From NCBI RefSeq assembly GCF_007665395.1, contig NZ_VDND01000004.1, positions 171,751 to 235,750 on the forward strand: a stretch of 64,000 nucleotides of DNA, given 5' to 3'. Under the pieces are notes generated by a model that saw only the letters and a list, made by a program, of their open reading frames with translations, was not told where the DNA came from and ran no database searches. The position numbers were made by a program, and so were the translations under genes. Positions 55,744 to 64,000 of the stretch are shown here, one piece after another (the stretch's first letter is position 1; each line of letters starts with the position of its first letter). The stretch comes from Pseudomonas oryzihabitans (GTDB lineage Bacteria; Pseudomonadota; Gammaproteobacteria; Pseudomonadales; Pseudomonadaceae).

Positions 55744-57231
55744 ATGAAGAAGTCTGTCTTGGCGGTGGTCGTGGGCATGCTGGCCGTCTCCGGCTGCAGC
55801 CTGATCCCCGACTACCAGCGGCCCAACGTGCCGGTGGAAAATGCCTGGCCCCACGGCCAGGCCTACGATGCCCTGACGGTCAATCGCGACCAGCAGGCCG
55901 CCGACATCGGCTGGCGCGAGTTCTATCGCGACCCAGCGCTGCAGCAGCTGATCCAGCTGTCGCTGGACAACAACCGCGACCTGCGCCAGGCCGCCCTGAA
56001 CGTGCGCCTCTACCAGGCGCAATACCGGGTGCAGCGCGCCGAGCTGTTTCCCGACATCGCGGTCAGCGGCACGGGCAGTCGTACCCGTAGCCCGGCGGAT
56101 CTGAGTACCGCGGCGGCCATTCAGCAGATCCTGAATCCCCAGGGCGGCAGTCCGGGTGGCTCCATCAGCAGCCAGTACAGCGTGACCCTGGGCTTCACCT
56201 CCTACGAACTGGACCTCTTCGGTCGCCTGCGCAGCCTCAGCGAGCAGGCGCTGCTCAACTACTTCGCCACCAGCGAAGGGCGCCGCAGCACCCAGATCTC
56301 GCTGGTCTCGCAAGTGGCCAACGCCTACTACGCCTGGCTCACCGACCAGCGCATGTTGCAGCTGACCCGGGAGACCCTGGAGGCCTACCAGCGCTCCTAC
56401 GACCTGACCCGGCAGACCGTGGAGAACGGGGTCGCCAGCGGCCTGGACCTGCGCCAGTCGCGCACCGCCCTGGAAGGGGCGCGGGCCAACCTGGCCCAGT
56501 ACACCCGCCAGGTGGCCCAGGATCGCAATGCCCTGGCTCTGCTGCTAGGCACCTCGATCCCGGCGGATCTGCCCCAGGGCAAGGGCCTGGACGGCAACGA
56601 CCTGCTCGCCGAGCTGCCGGCCAACCTGCCGTCGGATCTCCTGCAGAAGCGTCCGGACATCCTCCAGTCCGAGCTGCAGCTGCGGGCGGCCAACGCCAAT
56701 ATCGGTGCCGCGCGGGCGGCCTTCTTCCCGCGCATCAGCCTGACCGCCCAGGGCGGTACCGCCAGTCGTGACCTGGATGGCCTGTTCAAGGGTGGTTCGG
56801 GCTACTGGACCTTCTCGCCGAGCATCAACATCCCGATCTTCACCGCCGGCAGCCTCAAGGCCAGCCTGGATGCGGCCAAGATCCAGAAGGACATCAACGT
56901 CGCCACCTACGAGAAGTCGATCCAGACCGCCTTCCGCGAAGTGGCCGATGCCCTGGCGGCGAAGGGCACCTACGACGACCAGCTGCAGGCCCAGCAGGAC
57001 CTGGTGCAGGCCAGCCAGGAGTACTACGACCTGGCCAACCTGCGTTATCGGCAGGGCATCGACAACTACCTCACGGTGCTCGACGCCCAGCGCTCGCTGT
57101 ACAGCGCCCAGCAGCAGCTGATCACCGACCGGCTCAACCAGCTCAACACCCAGGTCACCCTCTACAAGGCCCTTGGCGGTGGCTGGCTGGAACATAGCCA
57201 GACGCGACCGCCGCTGGCGGCCAAGCCCTGA
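55744..57231 (+). CDS. oprM: Outer-membrane efflux channel lipoprotein (OprM/TtgC-like)
   Basis: 495-aa TolC-family channel. Lipobox VSGC with Cys18. Two tandem OEP repeats (about 60-255 and 275-480), each with long periplasmic helices, for example [15 protein letters not shown] and [39 protein letters not shown] and the internal repeats are typical of OprM. ATG 55744 gives a clean signal peptide ([10 protein letters not shown]). Completes a tripartite pump with the two preceding genes; a long hairpin follows the stop. Confidence 0.97.
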   Translation: MKKSVLAVVVGMLAVSGCSLIPDYQRPNVPVENAWPHGQAYDALTVNRDQQAADIGWREFYRDPALQQLIQLSLDNNRDLRQAALNVRLYQAQYRVQRAELFPDIAVSGTGSRTRSPADLSTAAAIQQILNPQGGSPGGSISSQYSVTLGFTSYELDLFGRLRSLSEQALLNYFATSEGRRSTQISLVSQVANAYYAWLTDQRMLQLTRETLEAYQRSYDLTRQTVENGVASGLDLRQSRTALEGARANLAQYTRQVAQDRNALALLLGTSIPADLPQGKGLDGNDLLAELPANLPSDLLQKRPDILQSELQLRAANANIGAARAAFFPRISLTAQGGTASRDLDGLFKGGSGYWTFSPSINIPIFTAGSLKASLDAAKIQKDINVATYEKSIQTAFREVADALAAKGTYDDQLQAQQDLVQASQEYYDLANLRYRQGIDNYLTVLDAQRSLYSAQQQLITDRLNQLNTQVTLYKALGGGWLEHSQTRPPLAAKP

Positions 57232-57239
57232 GACCAGGA

Positions 57240-57274
57240 CCAGGAGACGCCGGCCCCACGCCGGCGTCTCCTGG
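57240..57274 (+). terminator. Long hairpin after the RND operon
   Basis: A perfect 14-bp stem (CCAGGAGACGCCGG and its complement) with a 7-nt loop, 8 bp after the oprM stop. It lacks a U tract, so it is a probable mRNA-end structure rather than a proven terminator. Confidence 0.6.
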
Positions 57275-57313
57275 TGCGGAGTCCCTGTCTAGCGACGCCA
57301 GTGAGGGGCTGGG

Positions 57314-57319
57314 TATACT
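57314..57319 (+). promoter_or_regulatory. Candidate -10 element for yajG
   Basis: TATACT, 31 bp upstream of the yajG ATG. No good -35 at 16-18 bp. Confidence 0.35.
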
Positions 57320-57349
57320 GGCCCCTGTCCCTTTCTTCGGAGTCTCTGC

Positions 57350-57937
57350 ATGCGCTATCGCCTGTTGCTCGGTCTGCTCGCCGCCACTGGTCTGACCCTG
57401 GCCGGCTGTGCCAGCAGCCCCCAGCAATTGAGTCCGCAACCCCAGATCACCGCGCCCATCGCCCCGGTCGGCCAGGGCCAGCCGGTCTCGGTCCGGGTGG
57501 TCGACGGCCGCTCCTCCTTCACCCTGGGCACCCGCGGCGGTCTCTATCCCGACACCAGCGTGGTGGTGGTGCAGACTCAGGACGTAATTCCCAAGCTGCA
57601 GGCCGAAGCCGAGAAGGCGATTCGCCAGATGGGCTTCACCCCGTCGCCGAACGCCGGCCCCGGTGCGCCCCAGCTGACCCTGACCCTGGCCGAGCTGAAC
57701 TACCAGTCGCCCAAGGAGCTGTACGTCACCGCCTCCGACGTCGCCGCGACCTTCCAGGTGGACGTGCGCAACAGCCAGCGTGGCTACAAGGGCCGCTACG
57801 GTGCGAGCCTCAACCAGCGCTTCGGCATGGCGCCCAACGCCGAGGCCAATACCAAGCTGGTCAGCGATGTGCTGAGCGACGCCCTGACCCGGGTGTTCAA
57901 GGATCCGACCGTGGTGCAGGTGCTCAGCGGCCATTGA
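57350..57937 (+). CDS. YajG family lipoprotein
   Basis: 195 aa. Type II signal peptide, lipobox LAGC with Cys20, then a Pro/Gln-rich linker and the YajG domain: VSVRVVDGR near the start, LYPDTSVVVV, and a C-terminal LVSDVLSDALTRVFKD. Function unknown; E. coli yajG is a lipoprotein upstream of ampG. Lies 118 bp after oprM and has its own promoter-like -10. Ends before a bidirectional terminator shared with the convergent acyltransferase gene. Confidence 0.9.
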   Translation: MRYRLLLGLLAATGLTLAGCASSPQQLSPQPQITAPIAPVGQGQPVSVRVVDGRSSFTLGTRGGLYPDTSVVVVQTQDVIPKLQAEAEKAIRQMGFTPSPNAGPGAPQLTLTLAELNYQSPKELYVTASDVAATFQVDVRNSQRGYKGRYGASLNQRFGMAPNAEANTKLVSDVLSDALTRVFKDPTVVQVLSGH

Positions 57938-57952
57938 GGCCCTGGCCGCGAC

Positions 57953-57981
57953 AAAAAAGCCCGGCATGTGCCGGGCTTTTT
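57953..57981. terminator. Bidirectional Rho-independent terminator
   Basis: Six A, GCCCGGCA, a TG loop, TGCCGGGC and five T: a strong stem with A tract on one side and T tract on the other, serving both convergent genes. Confidence 0.95.
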
Positions 57982-57997
57982 CATGCCTGCGCGCGGG

Positions 57998-59158
57998 CTA
58001 TTCCAGACCGGCCTGGACGCGGTACTTGTTGAGCACCGGCTGGGCGTACTGGCGTACCAGCTGGGGGCGGTATTCCGCCGGGCACTCGGCCAGGCGTCTT
58101 TCCCACTCGCCGCGGGCCATCTCGATTTCCTCGGCGGGAAACAGGTCGGTGGCGGCGGGTACGGCCAGTTCCGGGTCGCGGCCGTCCCAGGCGGCATAGG
58201 CCAGGTAGCTGGCCGGGAACAGCCGGTAATGGCCGAGGATCTGCCGATCCATCTCCTGGGCCAGCGCCTTGGCGTCCTCGAACTCACCGCTGACCGGCTC
58301 GCCGAAGGCCACGTGCACCCGGCCCTTGTAGCCGGTGATGCCCAGGGCGATGCTGACGTCATCCTCGCCCGGCGCCTTGGTATAGCCACCGGTGGTGGCG
58401 CGGATGTGCAGTTCGCGGGCCTTGGCCTGGTCGCAGGGATCGAATTCGTAGCTGATGGACACCGGCACGATGTTCAGCGCCTTGACCAGCTCGGCGAAGG
58501 GCTCGTCCTTGCAGCTCATGTGGAACATTTTGAGGATCGCCGAATCGGTGCGGTCGTCGCCGTCCTTGGCCCGGCCCTCGGCCTGGGCGATCCAGATCGA
58601 CTGGCCATCCTGGCGGATCGAGTGATTGATGTAGGCGGACAGCTGCTGGTACGCCGCCAGCTTCTCGCGCCGGCCGCTGATGGAGCGGTGCACGATGAAG
58701 CTCTTGTTCAGCCGCATCAGGTCGCTGACGAAGGGCTTCTGCAGCAGGTTGTCGCCGATGGCGATGCGCGGCGTTGGCAGACCGGCGTGGTAGACGGCAT
58801 AGTTGACGAAGGCCGGGTCCATCACGATGTCACGGTGGTTGGCCAGGAACAGATAGGCGCGCCCGCTGCGCAGCCGCTCGATGCCCGAGTAGGTCACGCC
58901 GTCCGAGGCCTTCTCGATGGCGCGATCCACATAGGGTTCGAGCTTGTCCTGCAGCGCGGCGACGCTCTGGAGATCGCCCAGCTCCTGGCGCAGGCGGGTA
59001 CGCAGCAGCGGCCGCACCACCCAGCCGAGGCCCTTGGACAGGCGCGGGAAGCGATAGCCGGCCAGGATGGCGATGAAGTGGTCGTCGTCGATCAGGCGCG
59101 CCAGAACCCCGGGGACTTCCGCGTCGTTATAGGGTCGAATGGCTTCGAACTCGCCCAT
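57998..59158 (-). CDS. LPLAT-superfamily acyltransferase (1-acylglycerol-phosphate acyltransferase-like)
   Basis: 386 aa. The acyltransferase motif reads FLANHRDIVMDPAF (His with Asp two and six positions on) rather than the usual HxxxxD, which is seen in a distinct subgroup of the superfamily. KSFIVHRSISGRREKL and IWIAQAEGRAKDGDDRTDSAILKMF supply later blocks of the fold. No obvious membrane span. Probably a phospholipid or ornithine-lipid acyl transfer enzyme; substrate unproven. ATG 59158 (MGEFEAIRPY) is the likely start. Divergent from the CPXCG gene. Confidence 0.85.
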   Translation of the reverse strand: MGEFEAIRPYNDAEVPGVLARLIDDDHFIAILAGYRFPRLSKGLGWVVRPLLRTRLRQELGDLQSVAALQDKLEPYVDRAIEKASDGVTYSGIERLRSGRAYLFLANHRDIVMDPAFVNYAVYHAGLPTPRIAIGDNLLQKPFVSDLMRLNKSFIVHRSISGRREKLAAYQQLSAYINHSIRQDGQSIWIAQAEGRAKDGDDRTDSAILKMFHMSCKDEPFAELVKALNIVPVSISYEFDPCDQAKARELHIRATTGGYTKAPGEDDVSIALGITGYKGRVHVAFGEPVSGEFEDAKALAQEMDRQILGHYRLFPASYLAYAAWDGRDPELAVPAATDLFPAEEIEMARGEWERRLAECPAEYRPQLVRQYAQPVLNKYRVQAGLE

Positions 59159-59264
59159 GGTGTTCTCTTGTAGAAATTCCGGCGGCCATAGTAGTGGGCG
59201 TGGCGCCAGATGCAAGCGCCAGGGGCTGGATGGGCGGGCGGTGGCGGTCGAGGAGAATGCAGCG

Positions 59265-59447
59265 ATGCTGGAAAGCCAGGAATACGATTGCCCCTATTGC
59301 GGTGAACCGGGCGAGGTGGTGCTCGACCTCAGCGGCGGCGACCAGGACTACTACGAGGATTGCGAGGTGTGCTGCCGGCCGATCCGCTTCGGCCTGCGCA
59401 CCGATGGCGAGGACTGGAATCTCGAGGTTCGCCGGGAGGACGACTGA
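59265..59447 (+). CDS. CPXCG-motif cysteine-rich protein
   Basis: 60-aa zinc-ribbon-like protein: CPYCGEPGE and, 26 residues later, CEVCCRPI, two Cys-x2-Cys knuckles for one zinc. The acidic body (DLSGGDQDYYED) is typical of the small CPXCG family, function unknown. ATG 59265 gives MLESQEYDC. Its stop overlaps the next start (TGATG), so the two small genes are coupled. Confidence 0.9.
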   Translation: MLESQEYDCPYCGEPGEVVLDLSGGDQDYYEDCEVCCRPIRFGLRTDGEDWNLEVRREDD

Positions 59448-59707
59448 TGCGGCGCATCTACGAGCCGGGTTCGTTGCACGAGGCCGAGTTGCTGCTGGCG
59501 GTGCTGGCCAGCGAAGGCATCAGCGGCTTCCTCGCCGGCCGCCATCTGCTGGGCGGCATCGGCGACCTGCCGGCGGTGGGCTTGCTCGGCCTGCTGGTCG
59601 AGGATGAGGAGGCGCTGCGCGCGCAGGCGTTGATCGCCGCGTACAATGCCGCCACGCCCCTACCGGGAGAGGATCCCTCTCCCGAGCAGGGCATCCTGGT
59701 CTGCTAA
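59447..59707 (+). CDS. DUF2007 family small protein
   Basis: 86 aa. MRRIYEPGSLHEAELLLAVLASEGI matches the start of DUF2007 ('putative signal transducing' family), and LLVEDEEALRAQALIAAYN ends the domain. No membrane span or enzyme motif. Role unknown. Begins inside the stop of the CPXCG gene; followed by the second copy of the large inverted-repeat element. Confidence 0.85.
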   Translation: MRRIYEPGSLHEAELLLAVLASEGISGFLAGRHLLGGIGDLPAVGLLGLLVEDEEALRAQALIAAYNAATPLPGEDPSPEQGILVC

Positions 59708-59714
59708 GTTCTAT

Positions 59715-59856
59715 ACGGAAAGTGCCTGCGCATCGGTGATGCTTCGTTGAAAAACGCCTGGCACGCCAGCCCGGTCGTAATACTCATTTACCACTTGTAA
59801 ACTCCGCTTCCTCAGCCTTTTTCGCCTCGCCTGACCTTCGCTCGGCGACTTTTCGT
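59715..59856. repeat. Large intergenic inverted-repeat element, copy 2
   Basis: About 142 bp between the DUF2007 and SRAP genes. Outer arms ACGGAAAGT (59715-59723) and ACTTTTCGT (59848-59856) pair with one G-T wobble. An inner arm GAAAAACGCCTG faces CAGCCTTTTTC. The core shared exactly with copy 1 is 59795-59815, just after CTCATTTAC. The 3' end is 21 bp before the SRAP start codon. Confidence 0.78.
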
Positions 59857-59877
59857 AAAGAACCTAAAAAGGTTTTC

Positions 59878-60495
59878 ATGTCCGGACGCTACGCCCTGTT
59901 CCGCTGGCCCGCCGAATTCGCCGCCCTGGCGGGATTCCCCGACAAGCATCCGCCGCGCTGGAACATTTCCCCGCATCAGCAGGTGCTGCTGCAGCGCAGG
60001 ACCGCCGAGGGCGAGCGGGTCGACAGCGGCCGCTGGGGGCTGACCCCGCCCTGGCTCACCGATTTCTCCCGCACGCCCACCCATGCCCGCGCCGAAAGCC
60101 TGGCCAGCCAGCCGATGTTTCGCGAGGCCTTCCGCCTGCGGCGTTGCCTGCTGCCGGCCAACGGCTTCTACGAATGGCGCGGCAACCACCGCAAGCGCCC
60201 CTACTGGATGCTCAATGGCGAACCCCTGGCCTGGTTCGCCGCGCTCTGGGAGGCCTATCCCGCCGGGGACCAGGTCTGGCTGTCGGTGGCCATGGTCACC
60301 CAGGCCGCCGGGCCGTTGCGCCGGCCAATCCTGCTCGACGCGGCGGGCCGCGCCCTCTGGCAGGATCCGGACAGCTCCCCGGAAGCCCTGCAGGCGGTAT
60401 TGGCGGCCGGCGGCATGCCGCTGCGCGAGCGGGTGCTGGCCGACATCGTCAACCGGCCCGAGGTGGACGGGCCGGAGTGCTTGACGCCGTTGTAG
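59878..60495 (+). CDS. Degenerate SRAP-domain protein (HMCES/YedK fold)
   Basis: 205 aa, SRAP fold over the whole length: GRYALFRW start, WGLTPPWL, ANGFYEWRG (Glu99 kept) and RPILLD. Normal SRAP proteins begin Met-Cys and use Cys2 to crosslink abasic sites in single-stranded DNA. Here residue 2 is Ser. The conserved Asn of the N-A-R-x-E motif is His69 (THARAES), and the His of the usual I-H-x-R-M-P segment is missing (PLRRPILL). DNA binding may persist but covalent capture is unlikely. Stop is almost in contact with the convergent chemoreceptor gene. Confidence 0.87.
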   Translation: MSGRYALFRWPAEFAALAGFPDKHPPRWNISPHQQVLLQRRTAEGERVDSGRWGLTPPWLTDFSRTPTHARAESLASQPMFREAFRLRRCLLPANGFYEWRGNHRKRPYWMLNGEPLAWFAALWEAYPAGDQVWLSVAMVTQAAGPLRRPILLDAAGRALWQDPDSSPEALQAVLAAGGMPLRERVLADIVNRPEVDGPECLTPL

Positions 60496-62622
60496 TCAGA
60501 CCTTGAAGCGCGCCGCCAGCTGACGCTGGCCCTCGGCCAGTTCGCTCAGGTGGCCACCGGCCCGCGAGGCTTGGTCGGCCTGCTCGTGCACCCCGTTGGC
60601 GGCCTGGCCGATGTTGACCACGTTGCGGTTGATGTCCTCGGCCACGGCGCTCTGCTCCTCGGCGGCACTGGCGATTTGCAGGTTCATCTCGGTGATCTCG
60701 CCGACGGCGGCGAGGATGGCCTCCAGCGCGCGGCTGGCCGCCTGGGTCTGCTCCACCTGCTTGCCAGTCTGGGCGCGACTGTTCTGCATCACCGCCACGG
60801 TATCGCGGGTGCCGCTCTGCAGGCGCTGGATCATGGCCTGGATCTCGCCGGTGGCGACCTGGGTCTTCTGCGCCAGGGTGCGGACCTCGTCGGCCACCAC
60901 GGCGAAGCCGCGGCCCTGCTCGCCGGCCCGGGCCGCCTCGATGGCGGCATTGAGCGCCAGCAGGTTGGTCTGCTCGGCGATGCCGTTGATGGTGGTGAGG
61001 ATGGAGCCGATGTTCTCGCTGTCCTCGGCGACCAGGCGCACCTGGGTGACGGCCCGCTCGATTTCCTCGGCCAGGGTGGCGCAGTCACGGACGTTCTGTT
61101 GCACCACCCGCTGGCCCTCGCCGACGGCCTGGTCGGCCTGGGTCGCGGCCTGGGCGGCGCGCCCGGCATTGCTGGCGACGTCCTGGGCCGTGGCGGTCAT
61201 CTCGTGCATGGCGGTCGCTACCTGGTCGATTTCCTGCAACTGCTGTTGCACGCCATCCCGGGTGCGCTGGGCGATCGACGAGGTCTGGGTGGCGGCGGTA
61301 TTCACCTCGCGGACCGAACTCACCAGCTGACCGATGAGGTGCTGCAGCGAGTCCAGGAAGGCATTGAAGCCCGCGGCGATGGCGCCGAGTTCGTCGCGGC
61401 GGTTGACCGTCAGGCGTCGGGTGAGGTCGCCGTCCCCCTGGGCGATGTCGTCCAGCATGAGCACCATCTGCCGCAGGGGCCGGGCGATACGCAGGCTGAC
61501 CAGCCACAGCAGCACCAGGCCGCCGCCGGCGACGGCCAGTCCGACCAGCAGCATGCCGGCGAGGTCGCTGCGCCGCTGCGCACCGAGCGCCTGCTGCAAC
61601 AGCTGCAGGTCGCTGAGCACCGCCGCGCGGGGCAGCTGCAGGATCAGCGTCCAGGCCGTGGCATCGCCGCCCATGCGCAGCGGTAGATACACCTGGTAGA
61701 GATCGTGCTGGTCATCGAAGCGATGGGTTACGCCAGCGTTCAGCTGCGCGAGACCACGGGCGGCTTCGCCGAGCACCTGCACTGCCGGCTGGCCGAGCGC
61801 CTGGGCATCGCCCGTGAAGGCCACCAGGGTGCCCTGGCTGGCGACCAGGGCCATGTTGCCGGCGCCCTGGTAGAGGCTGGCGTTGGCCTGCTTGAGTTGT
61901 TCCTGGATGAAGGCCAGGGACAGGTCGGCGCCCACCACGCCCTTGAAGGCCCCCTGTACCAGGATGGGCACGTTGAAGGACGACATCAGGATCTTCTGCC
62001 CATTCATCTCGTAGGGCGCCGGGTCGACGATGCAGGGCTTGAGGCTCTGTCGCGGGCAGAGGTAGTACTCCCCCTCGCGGACCCCGGTGGGCAGGATGGT
62101 CTGGCTCTCCAGGGTCGGTCCCAGGGGCTCCACCTTCAGGCCGCCCTCGGGCTTGCGGTACCACCAGGGCATGAAGCGACCCGTGGCGTCGTAGCCCGCT
62201 TCGCTGCGCCCGGCGTACTGCGCATCCTGGCCATCGAAGGCATTGGGCTCCCAGCCGGCGTAGACGTCGAGCAGCTCCGGATTGTCCAGCAGGGTCTGCT
62301 GGAGCAGGTTGGAGAGGCCGTCCCGATCGATGCGGAGCGGGTGTGCGGCAGAGGCGGCCGTCTGGGCATTGAGCTGGGCGATGCCCCGCGCGATCGTCAG
62401 CGGCAGCTCCAGCTTCTGCTTCAGGGCACCGGCGATCGCCTGGGCCTGGGCATCCAGCCGTGCCTGGGCCGCGCGTTCGGCGAGGGCCGTGGTATGGGTA
62501 TCCACCAGCGTCTGGGTGCGCACCCCGGCGAAGAGGACATAGCCCACCAGGGCCATGACGACGGCGAGGACGCAGCTGCCGGACAAGAGCAGGATGCTGG
62601 TACGGACTGAGCGGAAGGACAT
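60496..62622 (-). CDS. Methyl-accepting chemotaxis protein with dCache-type sensor
   Basis: 708 aa. TM1 about 7-32 and TM2 about 355-378 enclose a large periplasmic domain (about 35-350) with a dCache-like layout ([44 protein letters not shown]). HAMP follows ([27 protein letters not shown]), then the MCP signalling domain with tip INGIAEQTN and [24 protein letters not shown]. No C-terminal CheR-binding pentapeptide is seen. The ligand is unknown. ATG 62622 is chosen with GGAG eight bases before it, over a GTG three codons upstream. Confidence 0.94.
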   Translation of the reverse strand: MSFRSVRTSILLLSGSCVLAVVMALVGYVLFAGVRTQTLVDTHTTALAERAAQARLDAQAQAIAGALKQKLELPLTIARGIAQLNAQTAASAAHPLRIDRDGLSNLLQQTLLDNPELLDVYAGWEPNAFDGQDAQYAGRSEAGYDATGRFMPWWYRKPEGGLKVEPLGPTLESQTILPTGVREGEYYLCPRQSLKPCIVDPAPYEMNGQKILMSSFNVPILVQGAFKGVVGADLSLAFIQEQLKQANASLYQGAGNMALVASQGTLVAFTGDAQALGQPAVQVLGEAARGLAQLNAGVTHRFDDQHDLYQVYLPLRMGGDATAWTLILQLPRAAVLSDLQLLQQALGAQRRSDLAGMLLVGLAVAGGGLVLLWLVSLRIARPLRQMVLMLDDIAQGDGDLTRRLTVNRRDELGAIAAGFNAFLDSLQHLIGQLVSSVREVNTAATQTSSIAQRTRDGVQQQLQEIDQVATAMHEMTATAQDVASNAGRAAQAATQADQAVGEGQRVVQQNVRDCATLAEEIERAVTQVRLVAEDSENIGSILTTINGIAEQTNLLALNAAIEAARAGEQGRGFAVVADEVRTLAQKTQVATGEIQAMIQRLQSGTRDTVAVMQNSRAQTGKQVEQTQAASRALEAILAAVGEITEMNLQIASAAEEQSAVAEDINRNVVNIGQAANGVHEQADQASRAGGHLSELAEGQRQLAARFKV

Positions 62623-62767
62623 CTGGAGCACTCCATTAACGCAGGTGGCGCCAGCCTATCGGCCACTCGCCACGCCACCTGAGGCCTGTTCGTCCGGGAT
62701 GGGTGGCAAGTTGCCGGTCCTGCTGCGGCTCTCTATTCTGTATCCGCCTCGATACCTGGAGATTCCC

Positions 62768-63589
62768 ATGCGCCGTATCCTTCCCCTCGCGGGCCTGTCC
62801 TTGAGCCTGCTGTTGGTCGCCTGCCAGACCGTCAATACCACCTCGGGTGGCGCCGTCGGGGTGCAGCGCAAGCAATACATGTTCAGCATGCTGTCCGAGC
62901 AGCAGGTCAACCAGATGTATGCCCAGTCCTATGCCAAGACGGTCAGCGAGGCCAAGACGGCGGGCAAGCTGGCCAACGACAGCGCCGATGGCAAGCGCGT
63001 CGCGGCCATCGCCAAGCGACTGATTCCGCAGACCGCGGCCTTCCGCCCGGATGCGGTGAACTGGGACTGGCAAGTGAACCTGGTGCAGAGCGACGAGCTC
63101 AACGCCAACTGCGGCCCGGGCGGCAAGATCTTCGTCTACAGCGGCCTCATCGATCAGCTCAAGCTGACCGACGACGAACTGGCGGCGGTGATGGGCCACG
63201 AGATCGCCCATGCGTTGCGCGAGCACAGTCGCGAGCAGATGTCGCGGGCCTATGCCATCCAGATGGGCGAGAACCTCGGTGGCGCGCTGCTGGGCGTCGG
63301 CCAGGGCGGCCTGCAACTGGCCGACCAGGTGTCCCAGGTGGCCCTGACCCTGCCGTTCAGCCGCGGCAACGAGAACGAAGCCGACCTCATCGGCCTGGAA
63401 CTGGCCGCTCGTGCCGGCTACAACCCCAATGCCGCCATCACCCTCTGGCAGAAGATGGCCCAGGCCAGCCAGGGCCAGCAGCCAGCGGAATTCCTCAGCA
63501 CCCACCCCTCGGATGCCAACCGTACCAAGGCCTTGCAGGCGGCGATTCCCAAGGTGATGCCGCTGTACGAGGCGGCGAAGAAGGGCTGA
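62768..63589 (+). CDS. M48 family zinc metallopeptidase lipoprotein (LoiP/YcaL-like)
   Basis: 273 aa. Signal peptide with lipobox LVAC, Cys19. The zinc motif HEIAH is at 144-148 and the third ligand Glu204 is in NENEADLIGLE. The domain is a typical M48B single-domain periplasmic peptidase with a GLIDQLKLTDDELAAVMG lead-in. Relatives (LoiP, BepA) take part in outer-membrane protein quality control. ATG 62768. Its last codons (PKVMPLYEAAKKG) are duplicated downstream within a tandem repeat. Confidence 0.94.
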   Translation: MRRILPLAGLSLSLLLVACQTVNTTSGGAVGVQRKQYMFSMLSEQQVNQMYAQSYAKTVSEAKTAGKLANDSADGKRVAAIAKRLIPQTAAFRPDAVNWDWQVNLVQSDELNANCGPGGKIFVYSGLIDQLKLTDDELAAVMGHEIAHALREHSREQMSRAYAIQMGENLGGALLGVGQGGLQLADQVSQVALTLPFSRGNENEADLIGLELAARAGYNPNAAITLWQKMAQASQGQQPAEFLSTHPSDANRTKALQAAIPKVMPLYEAAKKG

Positions 63590-64000
63590 GGGCTTGGGGT
63601 CGTGGGGTTGGGGCGTCCCTCACCCCAACCCTCTCCCAGGGGGAGAGGGGGCTCCACCGTTGCCCCGGTTCAACTGCGACCTGTTGGGCTTCGCTACGCT
63701 CAACCCAACCTACGAACCAGCCGTAGGTTAGGTTGAGACGGCTTCATCGTCGAAGCCCAACAGGGCTCGGTGTCGCTACCGCCGTGCGCTATAGACCTTG
63801 AAGCCGTCGCGCTTCCCAAGGTGATGCCACTGTACGAGGGGGCAAAGAAGGGCTGAGGTCTTGGGGTCCCTGGGGGTGGGGGCTTCCCTCACCCCAACCC
63901 TCTCCCAGGGGGAAAGGGGGCTCCACCGTTGCCCCGGTTCAACTGCGACCTGTTGGGCTTCGCTACGCTCAACCCAACCTACGAACCAGCCGTAGGTTGG
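63530..64000. repeat. Tandem duplication with hairpin-rich repeats at the window end
   Basis: Two near-identical units offset by 267-269 bp: unit A from about 63530, unit B from about 63797 to beyond the window. Each holds, in order, the last codons of the M48 gene with its stop (B at 63815-63856), a CCCTCTCCC-AGG-GGGAGAGGG hairpin (63629-63649 in A), and a TGTTGGGCTTCGCTACGCTC repeat (from 63682 in A) running into a CAACCCAACCTACG arm. In A the latter forms a nested hairpin at 63681-63763. From 63590 on no other gene is visible. Confidence 0.85.

Noticed and set aside
52695..55778. 1027-codon open frame on the minus strand across mexB
   Set aside because: It is fully antisense to a clear RND transporter, is His/Gln/Arg-rich with no recognisable domain, and arises from high GC third positions.
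63815..63856. Second M48-like gene at the window end
   Set aside because: Only the last codons and stop are present, as part of the tandem duplication; there is no start or catalytic domain.

Overview
The window is a 64 kb piece of a high-GC gammaproteobacterial chromosome, almost certainly Pseudomonas. The gene order (M16 protease pair, ftsYEX-rpoH, thiSG, trmB, hemW-rdgB, metXW, yggT-proC-yggS, pilTU, pyrC'-pyrB-pyrR-ruvX-yqgE-tonB-gshB, pilGHIJK-chpABC, rsmE, bioA, amine oxidase, cytochrome b561, yceI, mexAB-oprM) follows the P. aeruginosa locus I remember from about PA0371 to PA0427. Several lineage-specific differences and different repeats point to another species; the P. oryzihabitans/P. 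psychrotolerans neighbourhood is a guess, not a demonstration.

Layout. 1-1.6 kb: two M16 zinc-protease-family genes on the minus strand, the second running off the window. 1.8-5.9 kb: ftsY-ftsE-ftsX-rpoH (SRP receptor, division ABC complex, heat-shock sigma factor). 6-9.3 kb: mtgA, a DUF423 membrane protein, thiS-thiG and trmB. 9.5-19.5 kb: a PAS-GGDEF-EAL protein, then a minus-strand run of DUF3392, hemW, rdgB, metW, metX, a dynamin-like GTPase, yggT, proC and yggS. 19.6-21.8 kb: the twitching ATPases pilT and pilU. 21.8-24.5 kb: a two-gene DNA-repair operon (radical SAM protein plus DUF4130-UdgX fusion) with an SOS box just upstream. 24.5-26 kb: an NlpC/P60 hydrolase and a double-TM2 protein. 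26-31.8 kb: the pyrimidine/glutathione/TonB block. 32-45 kb: the complete Pil-Chp chemosensory cluster for type IV pili, with a giant ChpA hybrid kinase. 45-51 kb: HAD phosphatase, rsmE, bioA, an exported flavin amine oxidase, cytochrome b561 and YceI. 51.4-57.2 kb: a MexAB-OprM/TtgABC-type RND efflux operon. 57.3-63.6 kb: YajG lipoprotein, an acyltransferase, two tiny proteins, a degenerate SRAP protein, a chemoreceptor and an M48 lipoprotein. The last 0.4 kb is tandemly duplicated repeat DNA.

The most unusual points are: (1) the LexA box in front of the rSAM/UdgX operon; (2) an SRAP-fold protein that has lost its catalytic Cys2, Asn and His; (3) an RND efflux operon that keeps a TtgR-like operator-promoter but has no divergent repressor gene beside it; (4) two large intergenic inverted-repeat elements, 51 kb apart, with a shared core and diverged but still complementary outer arms; (5) a GCCGAA microsatellite in chpA giving an (Ala-Glu)9 linker; and (6) a tandem duplication carrying the tail of the M48 gene. 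No tRNA, rRNA, CRISPR, IS element or prophage gene was seen.
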